From the NCBI GenBank assembly GCA_905221605.1, contig CAJNDS010002157.1, positions 126,001 through 190,000 of the forward strand: a stretch of 64,000 nt of DNA. Reading direction: 5' to 3'. This stretch comes from Symbiodinium natans. Its lineage: Eukaryota; Sar; Dinophyceae; Suessiales; Symbiodiniaceae. Within the stretch, counting starts at the first letter, position 1. Each line of letters starts with the position of its first letter. Below are positions 11,501 to 20,334 of this stretch, piece after piece. Made by a program: the position numbers and the translations under genes. Below the pieces are notes generated by a model that made no database searches, had not been told where the DNA came from, and saw only the letters and a program-made list of their open reading frames with translations.

Positions 11501-14500
11501 ACCGAAAAAGTTTTTAGAAATGGACTGTTGCCTTGAGTTTAGGCCTAAACCCCAAAAGGAATAGGTTTGGGTGGCTTTGCCGCCTCGGACGGCGTGGGCT
11601 GGGAAAAAAGTGTTAGATGGCCCTCCACAATCGGGCCAAAGCTGCTCTTCGCACCTCACGAAGCTTTCGAGCTTGTTCCTAAACCTAATTAACCTTCACA
11701 GCATCTACGCCCTATCACAGCAAACCCTAAATCCTAACCCCTAAACCCTTTTTTTTTGAACCCAGGCTCTGCACTATAAACCCTAAACCCTAAACGAGGC
11801 GCTTCGACATGGCCGTGACCGCTCCCAGCGCAGCGGCGCTGTGCTCGCGCGCCTGGGACTGGGGCTTGCATTGCTGGGCTGGGAGGGAGATGTGCGCAGT
11901 TCACTAAACTTGGGGTCAGGGTTTAGGGTTTAGGGTTAGGGTTTAGGGCTTAGGGCTTAGGGCTTAGGGCTCAGGGTTGATATAGGGTTCAGGGTTTAGG
12001 GTTTAAGGTTCAGGGCTTAAGGTTTTGGGGGGGGGCTCCTTTCTACAAGGTGCTGTGCTATATAGGGATCCAGAAAGGGTCCATGCTTTAGTGAACTACT
12101 CGTACAAGCAGGTAAACGTGTTCTGGGCTGATCAAGGCTTTTCAATGGGTTCGTGCTATTGCAGGCTTTGTGGTGTTTGTGAAGGGGTCCGAGCATGGAC
12201 CAGATTAACATCATGGTACCCTGTGTTGGGTTGGGTAATTACTCCACAAGGGAACCCATAAACCAAAAACAAGAAGGTAAAGGGCACCACTGAGCTAGCA
12301 AGAGATTGAAGGAGGGGAAGGAATCACGAGACACCCCCAAGAGATTTCTAGGTCGCTTTTTCAATTCCGACATATCCCACACAGAACCCGTACGCAGGTC
12401 ACTCATTACTCCTACTACCCTTCATCAGTCGGAACCCTCCCCCGCTCCCCACAAACTCTAGACAAAACCCCGCAGAAAATCGAAAACTCGGCCACCTCTG
12501 CGTAGTCGGCACCCAAATACTGGAGTAGCCTCCCGGCTTGGGTTCATGAACTCGGGTTCTGTTTGTTGTTCGGCTGGTGGTTTCAGTTTGGTGATGCTCC
12601 CAACTGGGGCAACCAACATTGGCCATGGGAAGCAGGAATGTCCCTGCATGCAACTACCACGCTTCGTCGGCGCGAGCCACGCGCTACCCGAAACCCGAAA
12701 CCCTACACCCGTGGCATCCGCCCCCAAACCTGAGCGTCCTACCACCCGGAAGGAAACGCCATCAACCAAACATCCCATCCACCTAGGGCTCCCTTGAGCC
12801 TGGTCCCTGAACCCAAGGCTTTTCTAGGGTTTAGGGTCTACGGGATCTATAGGATCTATAAGGGTCTGTAGGGTTTAGGGTTTAGGGTTCAGGGCCAAAG
12901 TTTAGGGTTTAGGGTTTAGGGGTTCGGCATGTGAAGGGGCCGCAGCAACCTAGGAATAAAAAACATGGGACCCTGTTGTGCTCGATGGGACTGCGACGGG
13001 AACCGAACTCCGAAACACAAGAACCGCACAGCTCTAGAGTTTAGGGTTTAGGGTTTAGGGTTTAGGGTTTAGGGTTTAGGGTTTAGGGACCCTAAATGTG
13101 TAGTGGTCCGGAGACCGAGAAACAAAGCCCGCAGACGCAGCATCGAGGTGATCAGCGTGTTCCTGGGCAGATCCACCCTGAACCCTAAACCCCAAACCCT
13201 CAACCCTAAACCCTAAACCGGGTCTAAGGGTTTAGGGTTTAGGGCTTCTACTTGGAGTCAGTTGTAGCTGTACTGATAAGGCCCCTTAGTCCTCTACGCA
13301 GGTGACGAGAAGACTTAGAATTGGGGTTATAAGTACCCATGAACCTCCCAGTAGCTTCGGGTCTAAAGGATTAGGCGACCCAGCCCCTAAACCTAAATTC
13401 GGGGGGTTAGGTTTGAGGACCTGAGGAACACGCTGGCCCTGCGGGAAAATGTTCAGAGGGGGGTGAGCCGGGGTGAGCTGCTTCAACAGAGCCCATGGGG
13501 CTTCAGTTGGCGCTTCCCCTGCAATCATCTCGGAATCGATTGAACTCCAAGCGTAAACCCTAAATCCTAAACCTTGGTGTCCCAGCAACCATCTTATGGT
13601 AGGGGCACCCTGTTTTGGGTTGGGTATGTAATAGAGGAACCCCTAGCCAAAGAAAGGGTAAAGGGTACCACCGGGCTACCAAGAAACCTGTGGTCTCCGG
13701 CCTTGCATGAACCTCCAGCCACAAGCCCTCAGGAGGCTGAACTGATCCATTCAGCTCGGGGCCCCGCAAATCTTACTTCTCCAAGAATCAAGGGGAAAAA
13801 AGGTTAAACTTTAATACTAATATTCACACGAAATAAGGAAACCCAAAAAGCTACTCCAAGTGAAATCCTCTCTCATGGGTTCAGATTCAAGCTGTGTGCA
13901 GTCTTGGACTGAGGTTTCCTACAGCCTGAACTGAACTTCTGACTTGTGCCCTCTCGCAGGGTGCTCGAAACCACACCACCTCTTGCATCCCCAGCGCATC
14001 AGCTCGTAAAACCAAGTGTCATGATGGCCGGGTTGATCGCGAGGATGAGTGAGACAGTGAGCCCGCGGTAGAAGGCCCCCAAACCACCCTCCTCAACAGC
14101 GCAGGTTTCGGGTTTAGGGTTTAGGGTTTAGGGGCTGAGGGTAGGGTGTGCCAGCAGACTTAAATATGCCCGAAAAGATGATAACTGTGAGCGGAACACA
14201 ATTGAAATCTTCTTATTCCCTCCAAGAACTCCCGCCTGCATTCCTTGGTAGCCCAGTAACCATCTTACAATACGGGCACCCCTTTTTGCGGTTGGTTACT
14301 TTATAAGGGAACCCATGACCAGCAAAAGGGTAGAGGACACCACTAAACTACCCAGATTCTGACTCCAAAGACTTTCCCCAGCTCTTAAACATCCTAACCT
14401 TGCTCGAAGGTCGCCCGAGTCCTCAGAACCGCAAGCCGAATAATGGTTCAACCCGAAACCCTAAACCCTAAACCCTATAGACCCAAAACCCTTGAAGGGG

Positions 14501-17500
14501 CCGAGTCCGCCTGGTACAGGGCGGCGGCGGTTGCAGCGAACCCTGGGGCGCTCGCGGACATTTGGTTCACGCTTGAGATGACCTCACGGCAGGTTCTCGG
14601 GTTTTATGGCTTAGGGGGTTTAGGGTTTAGGGTTTGGGGTTTAGGGTTTAGGGTTTGGGGTTTAGGGTTTAGGGTTTAGGGTTTGGGGTTTAGGGTTTGG
14701 GATTTGGGGCTTGGGGTTTAGGGGGCCTAGGTCTTCACAGGCAGCTCCCAGCAGTGACGCAGCAACATCGTTTTTGTTGGCAGAACCTTTAAGCTTACAT
14801 GATGCTGCATGGTAGCCATCCAGACCTGCATTGCTGATTTTAATATGCCTAGGCACATGCCAACTCCTGCTGGATTGCGCAAAGGCATGCGAGTGGGCTA
14901 TCTGCCGCCGCCCATGTAGCCTCAAACCCTGCGAAACCCTGTGTTGCATCTGAGCTGCTGGGGGCGAATCAACTAAGCCCCTAAACCCCAAACCTCCAAA
15001 TTTCGATGTTGCGTTGTGCAAGCCCGAGTCTTTTCTGGAGCACATGCCCCAAACCCAAAACCCCAAACCCTAAACCGTAAATCCTCAAGCATAAGACCTG
15101 AAACCCTCGAATTCCTTATCTCTCCCAGGTTCCGTAGTTACGACATTGAATCCGGAACTTAGGGTTTAGGGTTTAGGGCCTAGGGTTTAGGGTTTAGGGT
15201 TTAGGGTTTAGGGTTTAGGGTTTAGGGAACCGTCAACCTTACACCCCAAGGAAGCCTCGAAGGGCACGGTGCACAGCCAATTCCTGGGCTCAAACGGCGC
15301 TTAGGGCTTTGGTCTTAGGATCAAGGGTTTAGGGTTTAGGGTTTAGGGTTTCGGGTTTAGGGTTTAGGGCTAGGGCTTGGCCCCTTTAACCCTCAAGAAA
15401 GAGTTTAGGGTTTAGTGTTTAGAAGGGATCAAAGGCTTACAGCAGGCTTTGCCCACATACCCCCAAATCAGGGCATGACTTCCTTCAAGGGTTTAGGATT
15501 TAGGGTTTTGGGTTTAGGGTTTCAGGCTTCGGGTTTAAGGCTTAGGGTAAGTGTAGAAGAGGAGGCTTCGCACAAAGAAAGCTGCCTTTCAGCGGCACGG
15601 GTGGGTGTTGCGTCTGCCCTAAACCCTAAACCCTAAACCCGAAACCCTAAACCTTGAACCCTAAACCCTAAACCCTAAACCCTAAACCCTAAACCCCAAA
15701 CCCTAAACCCCAAACCCCGAAACCCTAAACTCGATGAGCCGAAGTGGGGGGGGGGGGGGGGGGGGCTTGCATGGCAACCCTGGTCTTCAATGTCGAGGTG
15801 CAGCTGCTTCGACACCTTGGCTGACCATTGCGATTAGGGTTTGGGGTTTGGGGTTTGGGGTTTGGGGTTTAGGGTTTAGGGTTTAGGGTTTAGGGTTACC
15901 AATTTCCGTAAAATTCGGGTACTTCCACGCTACAGGCCACGAGTTGTCCTGGTTGTGGCGGGGTACGGTCGAGGGTTGGGAATACCCCAAAGACCCAAAG
16001 ACCCAAAGACCCAAAAACCCAAAGACCCAAAGACCCAAAGACCCAAAACCCTCAACCCTAAACCCTAAACCCTAAGCCCTAAATCCATCTAGGGATGGAG
16101 CTTGGAGTTTCGGATCCTTTGAGTTGACTTCGTGGTTCTGAGGTGCAAATGAGCCCGGGCATTCTTTTGCGCAGGCCACTGCAATGTAGAACCCCTAAGG
16201 TTAGCGTCTGCTTGGAGGTTCATGGAACTTCTAACCCCCCAGTTGCAACTGTACTGATAAGGCCCCTAATTCTTATAGCAGGTTATTATAAGTAAACCCC
16301 TCATTGGGGTTACAAGTACCCTAAACCCAAAACCCTACTAAACCGTAAACCCTAAACCCTAAACCCTAAACCCGGAAATTGGGGTTAAAAGTACCCATGA
16401 ACCTTCAAGTAGGGTTCCAACTCTTACCCCACAGGTACCCCCAAACTCTCAAAAGCAAGCTGCAGCTCCCAAAGACCCTGGCACACAAGGCCCAGCTTAG
16501 GGTCTAGGGTTCAGGGTTTAGGGTTGCTGTAGTTTGTTGGATAGCTCAGCTGTCCGAACCCCTGTGTGAAGACCCGAGAACGAAGTTCTGGAAGCGCTAA
16601 AAACCTCAACCCTAATCCCTAAACCCTTGTTTGCTGCAGGCTTGCAGAAGTCCTCGCCTGCCCAAAGTCCTAAGTCCTAAGCCCTAAACCCCCTAAACCC
16701 CCTAAACCCCCTAAACCCCCTAAACCCCCTAAACCCTCTAAACCCTAAAACCTAAACCCTAAACCCTAAACCCCAAACAAAGCCCAGGAACGAGGTTGAG
16801 CACGAGCCGCCTCATCGGAGATGTAGCGGAGGTATCCTGTAGTTCTGTGGCCCTACACCCCTAGGGTTTAGGGTTTAGGGTTTAGGGTTTAGGGTTTAGG
16901 GCTCGATGAGTTCGTCCTCGAACTCCGTGAAGAGCCGGAAGAGGCTTCCATGGAAGATCCAGTAGTTGAGGCTGTGGATGGACTCCTTGAATCCCTAAAA
17001 CCCGAAGCCTTGAAGATCAGGCTTTGGTGGGGGGATGGGTCGACGAGCAGGGTTCATGGGTAGCTACGCTTAGGGCTTAGGGCTTAGGGCTTAGGGCTTG
17101 GGGCTTAGGGCTTAGGGTTTAGGGTCAAGGGTCTAGGGTTTAGGGTTAGGGCGAAGAAGGACTGGAAGCAGTTCACAGCTCTCAGGGGCACTTAGAACGG
17201 CACTGAAACGTGCCCACGAAACTCCAATCATTCTGGTATTCAAGGCTCAGGGCTTCGAGTTCTAAAGACTGTCAGGTTCAGGGCATAGTTCGGAAGTTTT
17301 TGGGGTTTTGGGTTTAGAGCTAAGGGTTTAGGGTTTAGGGTCATCAAGCACCACGAACCCCAAAACCTGTAAACCCTAGAGCTCCAAACTTCTGGGCGTT
17401 TAAAGAAGGTAAGAGACCATACTAAGGGGCCATGGAAACTACCCTTGGACCCCAAAAAGGCATACAAACCCTTGAACCCTAGGGTTTAGGGTTTAGGGTT

Positions 17501-20191
17501 TAGGGTTTAGGGTTTAGGGTTTAGGGTTTAGGGTTTAGGGTTTAGGGACCCTAAACCCTAAACCCTAAACCCTAAACCCTAAACCCTAAACCCTAAACCC
17601 TAAACCCTAAACCCTAAACCCTAGGGCACATCAAGCTTTGCGCACGTTTCTTTGGCATGTCGGTGAAAGAGAGGTGCTCAACCAACTGGCTTGCAACTTG
17701 TGGCTTATGCCCTAACCCCACACAAAAGCCCCAAGCCCTAAACGCCCTAAGCCCAAAATCTCCAAGTCACCGAATGCCACCCCCCCCCCCCCCCCCCTCC
17801 CTTCCCCAGCCTTGATCAAGGCCGCGCCAATCCCGCGATAGAGGCCCCGAAAACCAGCCTGATTCAAGGCCCCCTGGATCTTAGAAGGGAATGAGGGAAT
17901 GAGGGAATGAGGGAATGAGGTACCTTTTACAATCCCTTAAAGGGTATATATAGGGCCGTCATGCCCTCATTCCCGACACAGAACCAGCCAGAAGGTTGAT
18001 GGCTCAGGAAGTTTAACGCTTAGGGTTTAGGAAGCTTTGAGCTTAGGGTTGAAGAAGCTTAGGGTATATGTAGGACTGAGGAAGTTTAAGGCTTCTAGGA
18101 CTTGGGAAGTTCAGCCTGCAAGTACGTATGTATATAAATAAATCACACATGACTTCTTTCTCCCGAACCCTCTCTCCCTCTCTACCTTCACCTTGCACCA
18201 TCTCTGCTCTCTGCTTCAGAGCTTGCCCTGAACCCTTTCTGTATCCGGGCTGTGATGTCCTGGCCTGAAAGTCTCAGCAACACCCTCAGGCCCTAGCACT
18301 CGTGGCTACGACTGAAAGCCTTGCGAATCCATGATTGCCCTGAAAACCTAAACCCTAAGCCCTAGACCTTAACCCTAAACCCTACATCCTAAACCCTTAA
18401 CCCTAACCCTGAACCCTAAATCCCTCAACCCCCCCCCCCCCTTTCCCTTGGCAGCGCATCCGCCTCACCCAGGAGCCCGAAGAGCATGGCCAGAAAGCCG
18501 CGGGGATCGTTGGCCGTGGCCTTAGGGTTTAGGGTTCAGGGTTCAGGGTTTAGGGTTTAGGGTTCAGGGTTTAGGGTTGAGGGATCTCTTGTAGGCTTGC
18601 CTACCAGTGCCATTTGGGCCCGGGTGAGGCAACAAAACCTCTTTGCCTCATTGCGTGCGCATGCAGCAACCTCAGTGGAGGGTGGGTGAGGGCTGTTGAC
18701 TGGAGTTCACAGCTGTTGTCCCGCCCGCCCGCCCCATATAGGGCACGTGGCTTTGGCGCAAGGGCCATTTGTAACATTGCTTAGCCTAGCCCCGCCGTTG
18801 TGTGCGGCACCGCGTCTCGCCGCTCGCGAAAAAGAAGTGCCTTGCTCTGGTAAGGGTTTTGATGAAGCGCACAAAGTTTAGGGTTTAGGGTTTAGGGCTT
18901 AGGGCTTCAAACAGGGAAGGCTAGCAGCATTTAGGGTAGTTCCCTACTCAGATTGAGACTTGGAGTTTCATGGGGTACCCTAGTTCAGGGTTTAGGGTTA
19001 TACCCCCAGAACAATTGGGGTTCCCAGTACCCTGAACCTCCAGGTAGAAGCCCTAAACCCTAAACCCTAAACCCCAAACCCCAAACCCTAAACCCTAAAC
19101 CCTAAACCCTAAACCCTAAACCCTAAACCCTAAACCCTAAACCCTAACCCTAAACCCTAATTCGCCCAAACAGCCCCGTGCGTCCCAGCCACCGTCTGCA
19201 CTTTCAGCTTGATCGTGTCCACCGGAAACAGGATCGCCTCACAGCTTGGAGATGTGACTGAGTTGAGGGGCTTTTCGGGGGTTGAGGGGGGGCGTCGCCC
19301 TAAACCCTAAAACCCAAAACCCTAAACCCTGAACCCTGAACCCTAAACCCTAAACCCTAAACCCTAAACCCTAAACCCTAAACCCTAAACCCTAGCCCTA
19401 AACCCTAAACCCTAAACCCTGAACCCTGAACCCCTGAACTTGACTGAAACAATCCCGAAACACCCTGGACTTGAGGTTGACATTGAGGGCGTGCAACGAG
19501 CGTAGCCTTCTTTTCCCCATAGTCTGCCCCACACCCCCAGGCCATCCTCTTAGGGTTTAGGGTTTAGGGTTTAGGGTTTAGGGTTTAGGGTTTAGGGTTT
19601 AGGGTTTAGGGTGTTGCCACCTGTCTAGCCATGCTCCACGAGGCAACTGAAGAGGGAATGCTGTGTGCAAACCTCTTAGGCTTTGGGGTTTGGGGCCCGG
19701 GATTTAGGGTTTTAGTTTTAGGGTAGATACATGGTGCCTTAGTATGGCATACCCATCCCAACCCTACACGCCCTATACACGTATGTCGGCTAGGGGTTTT
19801 TCGGGTTCAAGGGAGCTCTTCGGGCAGCTTGTTGCAGAAATCTGGTTCAGAAGGCATGAAGAAGGGATACTGTGTGTAGGATTCAGCCTTACGGCGAAAG
19901 CCCTTCCAAGAGCTCAGCGCCTCAGCCAGCACTGAGCCGATCGTGCCGCTGAGGGCATGGGCGATCACCTCGTGGAGCACCGGAAGGACTTGAGAGCAGC
20001 TGCTCTCGCTTCCACTACAAGGATTGCTCGGTTTTGTCCCTAAACCCTAAACCCTAAACCCTAAACCCTAAACCCTAAACCCTAAACCCTAAACCCTGGA
20101 CAGAGTTTACGGGCCCTAAACCCGCTGCTGGCCAAGAGCAGATGGCTTCCGCTGCCGTGGCTTGCGGAAGCCCGCAGCCGGGACGAAGGGC
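8506..20191 (-). CDS. mitochondrial-carrier-family transporter, peroxisomal PXN/PMP34-like (gene span)
   Basis: At least eleven short exons on the minus strand form a carrier-family protein. The order is a basic N-terminus, helix 1, the P-V-D-T-I-K-L-K-V-Q signature, a GLYRG motif, an ESIHSLNYWIF helix, a second repeat ending EGGLGAFYRG..INPAI, LGAVTAMSMVATVLTYPLIRAK, and finally EGIGGLYRGMLAMSYKKTVLWNS. The NPAI and ATV.TYP.IR.K motifs match plant peroxisomal NAD/CoA carriers and animal PMP34, from family knowledge. Such proteins exchange nucleotides or cofactors across the peroxisomal membrane. The substrate is inferred. The second-repeat P-x-D/E signature exon and one or two linkers were not located. 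The nearly 12 kb of sequence, for about 300 codons, is mostly telomeric repeats. Confidence 0.8.
8591..8793. repeat. telomeric insert with about 40 bp direct repeats spanning a 3' splice site
   Basis: 8591-8632 and 8753-8793 are imperfect copies; the first 18 bp, GGTCCTAAGGRGCTTGTG, differ once. They bracket a (TTTAGGG)n array at 8629-8752. On minus each copy carries CCTTAG|GACC, the acceptor of the carrier's last recognised exon. Confidence 0.8.
8859..8908 (-). CDS. carrier gene: third-repeat GLYRG exon
   Basis: EGIGGLYRGMLAMSYKK. Acceptor CCAAG|G; the donor is AAGAA|GCTCGC, a GC donor fixed by phase and by protein alignment with the next exon. The EG..GLYRG motif is the hallmark of the end of a carrier repeat. 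Confidence 0.8.
8953..9043 (+). repeat. degenerate telomeric array
   Basis: TTTAGGG units mixed with TTCAGGG and TCTAGGG, between carrier exons. Confidence 0.85.
9173..9315 (-). repeat. interstitial telomeric array (CCCTAAA)n
   Basis: About 20 units, near-perfect over the last 100 bp. Confidence 0.95.
9317..9718. other. intronic islands of the carrier gene, coding status unclear
   Basis: 9317-9437 and 9541-9718 are open on both strands and may hold the missing linker exon before EGIGGLYRG, but I could not choose a frame. A leader-like CCCTTTTGCAACAGGCTTCTG lies at 9691-9712. Confidence 0.35.
9859..10011. mobile_element. fold-back element M4 (diverged copy) with a (TA)n run
   Basis: Contains ATGTACCTAT..GCTACTATATA..GGCCCAAGTA as in the palindromic copies at 26474-26574 and 45976-46083. 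A TA microsatellite occupies 9905-9922. Confidence 0.5.
10098..10172 (-). CDS. possible exon in the carrier intron
   Basis: Acceptor GCATTAG|G and donor ACG|GTTTAG frame the reading VFRNCPLKSLNIAPKHFAY.. . It is placed between carrier exons but does not resemble the family, so it may be a variable linker or chance. Confidence 0.3.
10283..10325 (-). CDS. carrier gene: third-repeat signature exon
   Basis: (S)MVATVLTYPLIRAK. Acceptor GCCAAG|G and donor AAG|GCC (GC type). The YP.IR.K signature aligns with ATVLTYPAIRCK of PXN carriers. Phase joins the exon at 11806-11852 only if that exon uses a GA donor. Confidence 0.8.
10540..10659. mobile_element. fold-back element M1 with a perfect 8 bp target duplication
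   Basis: The element at 10548-10651 starts TTGGGATGTTCCCCCTTATA and ends in its inverted complement. GCTTCTTG flanks it at 10540-10547 and 10652-10659. It is about 104 bp and almost a perfect hairpin, so it is non-autonomous. Confidence 0.85.
10690..10800. mobile_element. dispersed element M7
   Basis: GGTTGTACCCTTG.GTTTTGGGG.. to ..AAGGGGTACAAC. It is homologous over about 110 bp to 40198-40310, with short inverted ends (GTTGTACCCCTT). Confidence 0.65.
10817..11720. other. intronic or intergenic sequence without recognised exons
   Basis: Unique sequence with scattered CCCTAAA units. The short open frames at 11199-11484 are mutually antisense and unsupported. Confidence 0.4.
11748..11772 (-). 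repeat. array-leader motif
   Basis: In the minus sense it reads CAGAGCCTGGGTTCAAAA..AAGGGTTTAGG, one of the recurring leaders in front of sense telomeric units. Confidence 0.6.
11806..11852 (-). CDS. carrier gene: third-repeat helix exon with a GA donor
   Basis: AREHSAAALGAVTAMS, with acceptor GTCCCAG|G. The only phase-consistent junction to MVATVLTYP uses ATGTC|GAAGCG, a GA-AG intron. The joined protein LGAVTAMSMVATVLTYP aligns with LGAVSKSVATVLTYP of PXN. Confidence 0.75.
11914..12034 (+). repeat. degenerate telomeric array
   Basis: TTTAGGG with GGGCTTA and TTCAGGG variants, ending in a short poly-G run. Confidence 0.85.
12250..12820. other. intron of the carrier gene, no confident exon
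   Basis: Mostly unique sequence. A partial M3-like element lies at about 12211-12300. Open frames exist on both strands at 12399-12797 but lack a decisive splice or phase context. Confidence 0.4.
12824..13246. repeat. cluster of telomeric arrays with changing orientation
   Basis: 12824-12923 and 13039-13088 are TTTAGGG. 13175-13219 is CCCTAAA, followed directly by TTTAGGG at 13227-13246. The unique piece 13089-13175 is open on both strands and unassigned. Confidence 0.8.
13248..13345. mobile_element. fold-back element M2
   Basis: Starts CTACTTGGAG and ends ACCCATGAACCTCCCAGTAG. The middle contains CTGTACTGATAAGGCCCCT, as in the copy at 16211-16410. Confidence 0.7.
13573..13683. mobile_element. 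fold-back element M3
   Basis: Starts CTTGGTGTCCCAGCAACC and ends GGTACCACCGGGCTACCAAG, an inverted pair. Copies occur at 14244-14353, 36010-36120, 37946-38058, 42878-42995 and 43280-43368. Confidence 0.75.
14013..14091 (-). CDS. carrier gene: end of second repeat
   Basis: EGGLGAFYRGLTVSLILAIN then PAIMTL. Acceptor GTTGAG|G and donor CTTG|GTTTTA. GAFYRG followed by NPAI is diagnostic of the carrier family and resembles LLLTSNPAIQY of PXN. Confidence 0.85.
14244..14353. mobile_element. fold-back element M3
   Basis: CCTTGGTAGCCCAGTAACC to GGACACCACTAAACTACCCAG, inverted ends, same family as 13573-13683. Confidence 0.7.
14500..14605. other. island open on both strands
   Basis: Plus reads GAESAWYRAAAVAANPG.. 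with AAG|G and CAG|GTT edges; minus reads VISSVNQMSASAPGFAAT.. with GAG|G. Both look protein-like. It lies inside the carrier gene, which favours minus, but I leave it unassigned. Confidence 0.35.
14609..14730 (+). repeat. telomeric array with TTTGGGG variants
   Basis: Alternating TTTAGGG and TTTGGGG units. Confidence 0.9.
15158..15228 (+). repeat. interstitial telomeric array
   Basis: About ten TTTAGGG units. Confidence 0.9.
15616..15765 (-). repeat. telomeric array followed by a 20 bp poly-G run
   Basis: CCCTAAA array at 15616-15732, then G20 at 15746-15765. Confidence 0.9.
15834..16083. repeat. TTTGGGG/TTTAGGG array and a CCCAAAGA octamer array
   Basis: 15834-15897 is TTTGGGG passing into TTTAGGG. 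15985-16045 is CCCAAAGA repeated about seven times, then CCCTAAA to 16083. Confidence 0.85.
16211..16410. mobile_element. fold-back element M2 interrupted by a telomeric array
   Basis: Inverted ends CTTGGAGGTTCATGG and CCATGAACCTTCAAG. A CCCTAAA array at 16319-16373 sits between 19 bp direct repeats at 16303-16321 and 16378-16396 (ATTGGGGTTAMAAGTACCC, one mismatch). The duplicated sequence is MITE sequence, so the array entered the MITE. Confidence 0.85.
16439..16477 (-). CDS. carrier gene: probable second-repeat exon
   Basis: GLWELQLAFESLG, phase 0 to 0, with acceptor TGCCAG|G and donor GGGG|GTACCT. It precedes EGGLGAFYRG in phase and resembles the matrix-helix region GLWKTL.. of PXN. Moderate support. 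Confidence 0.5.
16673..16785 (-). repeat. telomere-like array with a CCCCCTAAA nonamer section
   Basis: CCCCCTAAA repeats at 16684-16736, then ordinary CCCTAAA. Confidence 0.85.
16905..16985 (-). CDS. carrier gene: second helix of repeat 1
   Basis: ESIHSLNYWIFHGSLFRLF then TEFEDELI, with acceptor ATTCAAG|G. It follows ..AALIK in phase 0, in the place where PXN has the aromatic FVSQFIYFYSYS helix. The donor is ATC|GAGCCC or two bases further on. Confidence 0.65.
17069..17150 (+). repeat. GGGCTTA/TTTAGGG array
   Basis: About six GGGCTTA units passing into TTTAGGG. Confidence 0.85.
17477..17626. repeat. head-to-head telomeric palindrome
   Basis: About 9.5 TTTAGGG units run directly into about 10.5 CCCTAAA units, with a single A at 17548 between them. 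Both outer edges read CCCTAGGG. This is the arrangement of a telomere-telomere fusion. Confidence 0.95.
17780..17797. repeat. poly-C run (18 bp)
   Basis: C18, on the downstream intron side of the carrier exon at 17811. Confidence 0.9.
17811..17873 (-). CDS. carrier gene: repeat-1 GLYRG exon
   Basis: GALNQAGFRGLYRGIGAALIK, 21 codons, acceptor ATCCAG|G and GC donor AAG|GCTGGG. In phase with the P-V-D-T exon upstream. The short spacing is like S-adenosylmethionine carriers. Confidence 0.8.
17888..17974. mobile_element. fold-back element M6 with a GGGAATGA octamer run
   Basis: GGGAATGA four times at 17888-17920. GGGAATGAGG at the left is complemented by CCCTCATTCCC ending at 17974. A related copy lies at 54491-54564. 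Confidence 0.6.
18429..18441. repeat. poly-C run (13 bp)
   Basis: C13 followed by CTTTCCCTTGGCAG. Confidence 0.9.
18469..18520 (-). CDS. probable exon, family unknown
   Basis: ATANDPRGFLAMLFGLL with acceptor CTAAG|G and donor CTGG|GTGAGG. Splice sites are strong, but its phase does not join the neighbouring carrier exons. It may be an alternative exon or chance. Confidence 0.4.
18603..18673 (-). CDS. possible exon, family unknown
   Basis: Acceptor CACTGAG|G and donor CTG|GTAGGC frame VAACARNEAKRFCCLTRAQ.. . It lies inside the carrier gene without a family match. Confidence 0.3.
18959..19047. mobile_element. fold-back element M2 (diverged)
   Basis: CTTGGAGTTTCATGGGGTACC to GTACCCTGAACCTCCAGGTAG, with two TTTAGGG-like units inside. 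Confidence 0.55.
19050..19161 (-). repeat. interstitial telomeric array
   Basis: About 15 CCCTAAA units abutting the M2 element. Confidence 0.95.
19172..19237 (-). CDS. carrier gene: repeat-1 signature exon
   Basis: AILFPVDTIKLKVQTVAGTH then GA. P-V-D-T-I-K-L-K-V-Q is the PX[DE]XX[KR]X[KR]XXQ-type carrier signature. Acceptor CTGTGAG|G, donor GGCT|GTTTGG, phase 0 to 0. Confidence 0.85.
19298..19435 (-). repeat. interstitial telomeric array
   Basis: About 19 CCCTAAA units with CCCTGAA variants. Confidence 0.95.
19549..19612 (+). repeat. interstitial telomeric array
   Basis: Nine TTTAGGG units. Confidence 0.95.
19921..19968 (-). CDS. carrier gene: first transmembrane helix
   Basis: VIAHALSGTIGSVLAE, 16 codons, phase 0 to 0. 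Acceptor CACGAG|G and GC donor GCTGAG|GCGCTG. Joined to AILFPVDTIK it makes a normal first helix (HALSGTIGSVLAEAILFPVD). Confidence 0.8.
20038..20098 (-). repeat. interstitial telomeric array
   Basis: Eight to nine CCCTAAA units. Confidence 0.95.
20122..20191 (-). CDS. carrier gene: probable N-terminal exon
   Basis: PFVPAAGFRKPRQRKPSALG then QQR, acceptor CTCCCAG|G, donor CGG|GTTTAG, in phase with helix 1. Basic, as expected ahead of helix 1. The start codon was not found. Confidence 0.5.
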
Positions 20192-20215
20192 CTGGGAGGC
20201 ACACGGAGGGGGCTT

Positions 20216-20334
20216 CGGGTTCAGGATTTGAGGTTTGGGGTTTGGGGTTTAGGGTTTAGGATAAAGGGTTTAGGGTTCAGGATTTGAGGTTTGGGGTTTA
20301 GGATTTAGGGTTTAGGGTTTAGGGGGTTAGGGTT
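20216..20334 (+). repeat. telomere-like array with an internal 26 bp duplication
   Basis: 20218-20243 and 20274-20299 are the same (GGTTCAGGATTTGAGG...). Confidence 0.8.
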
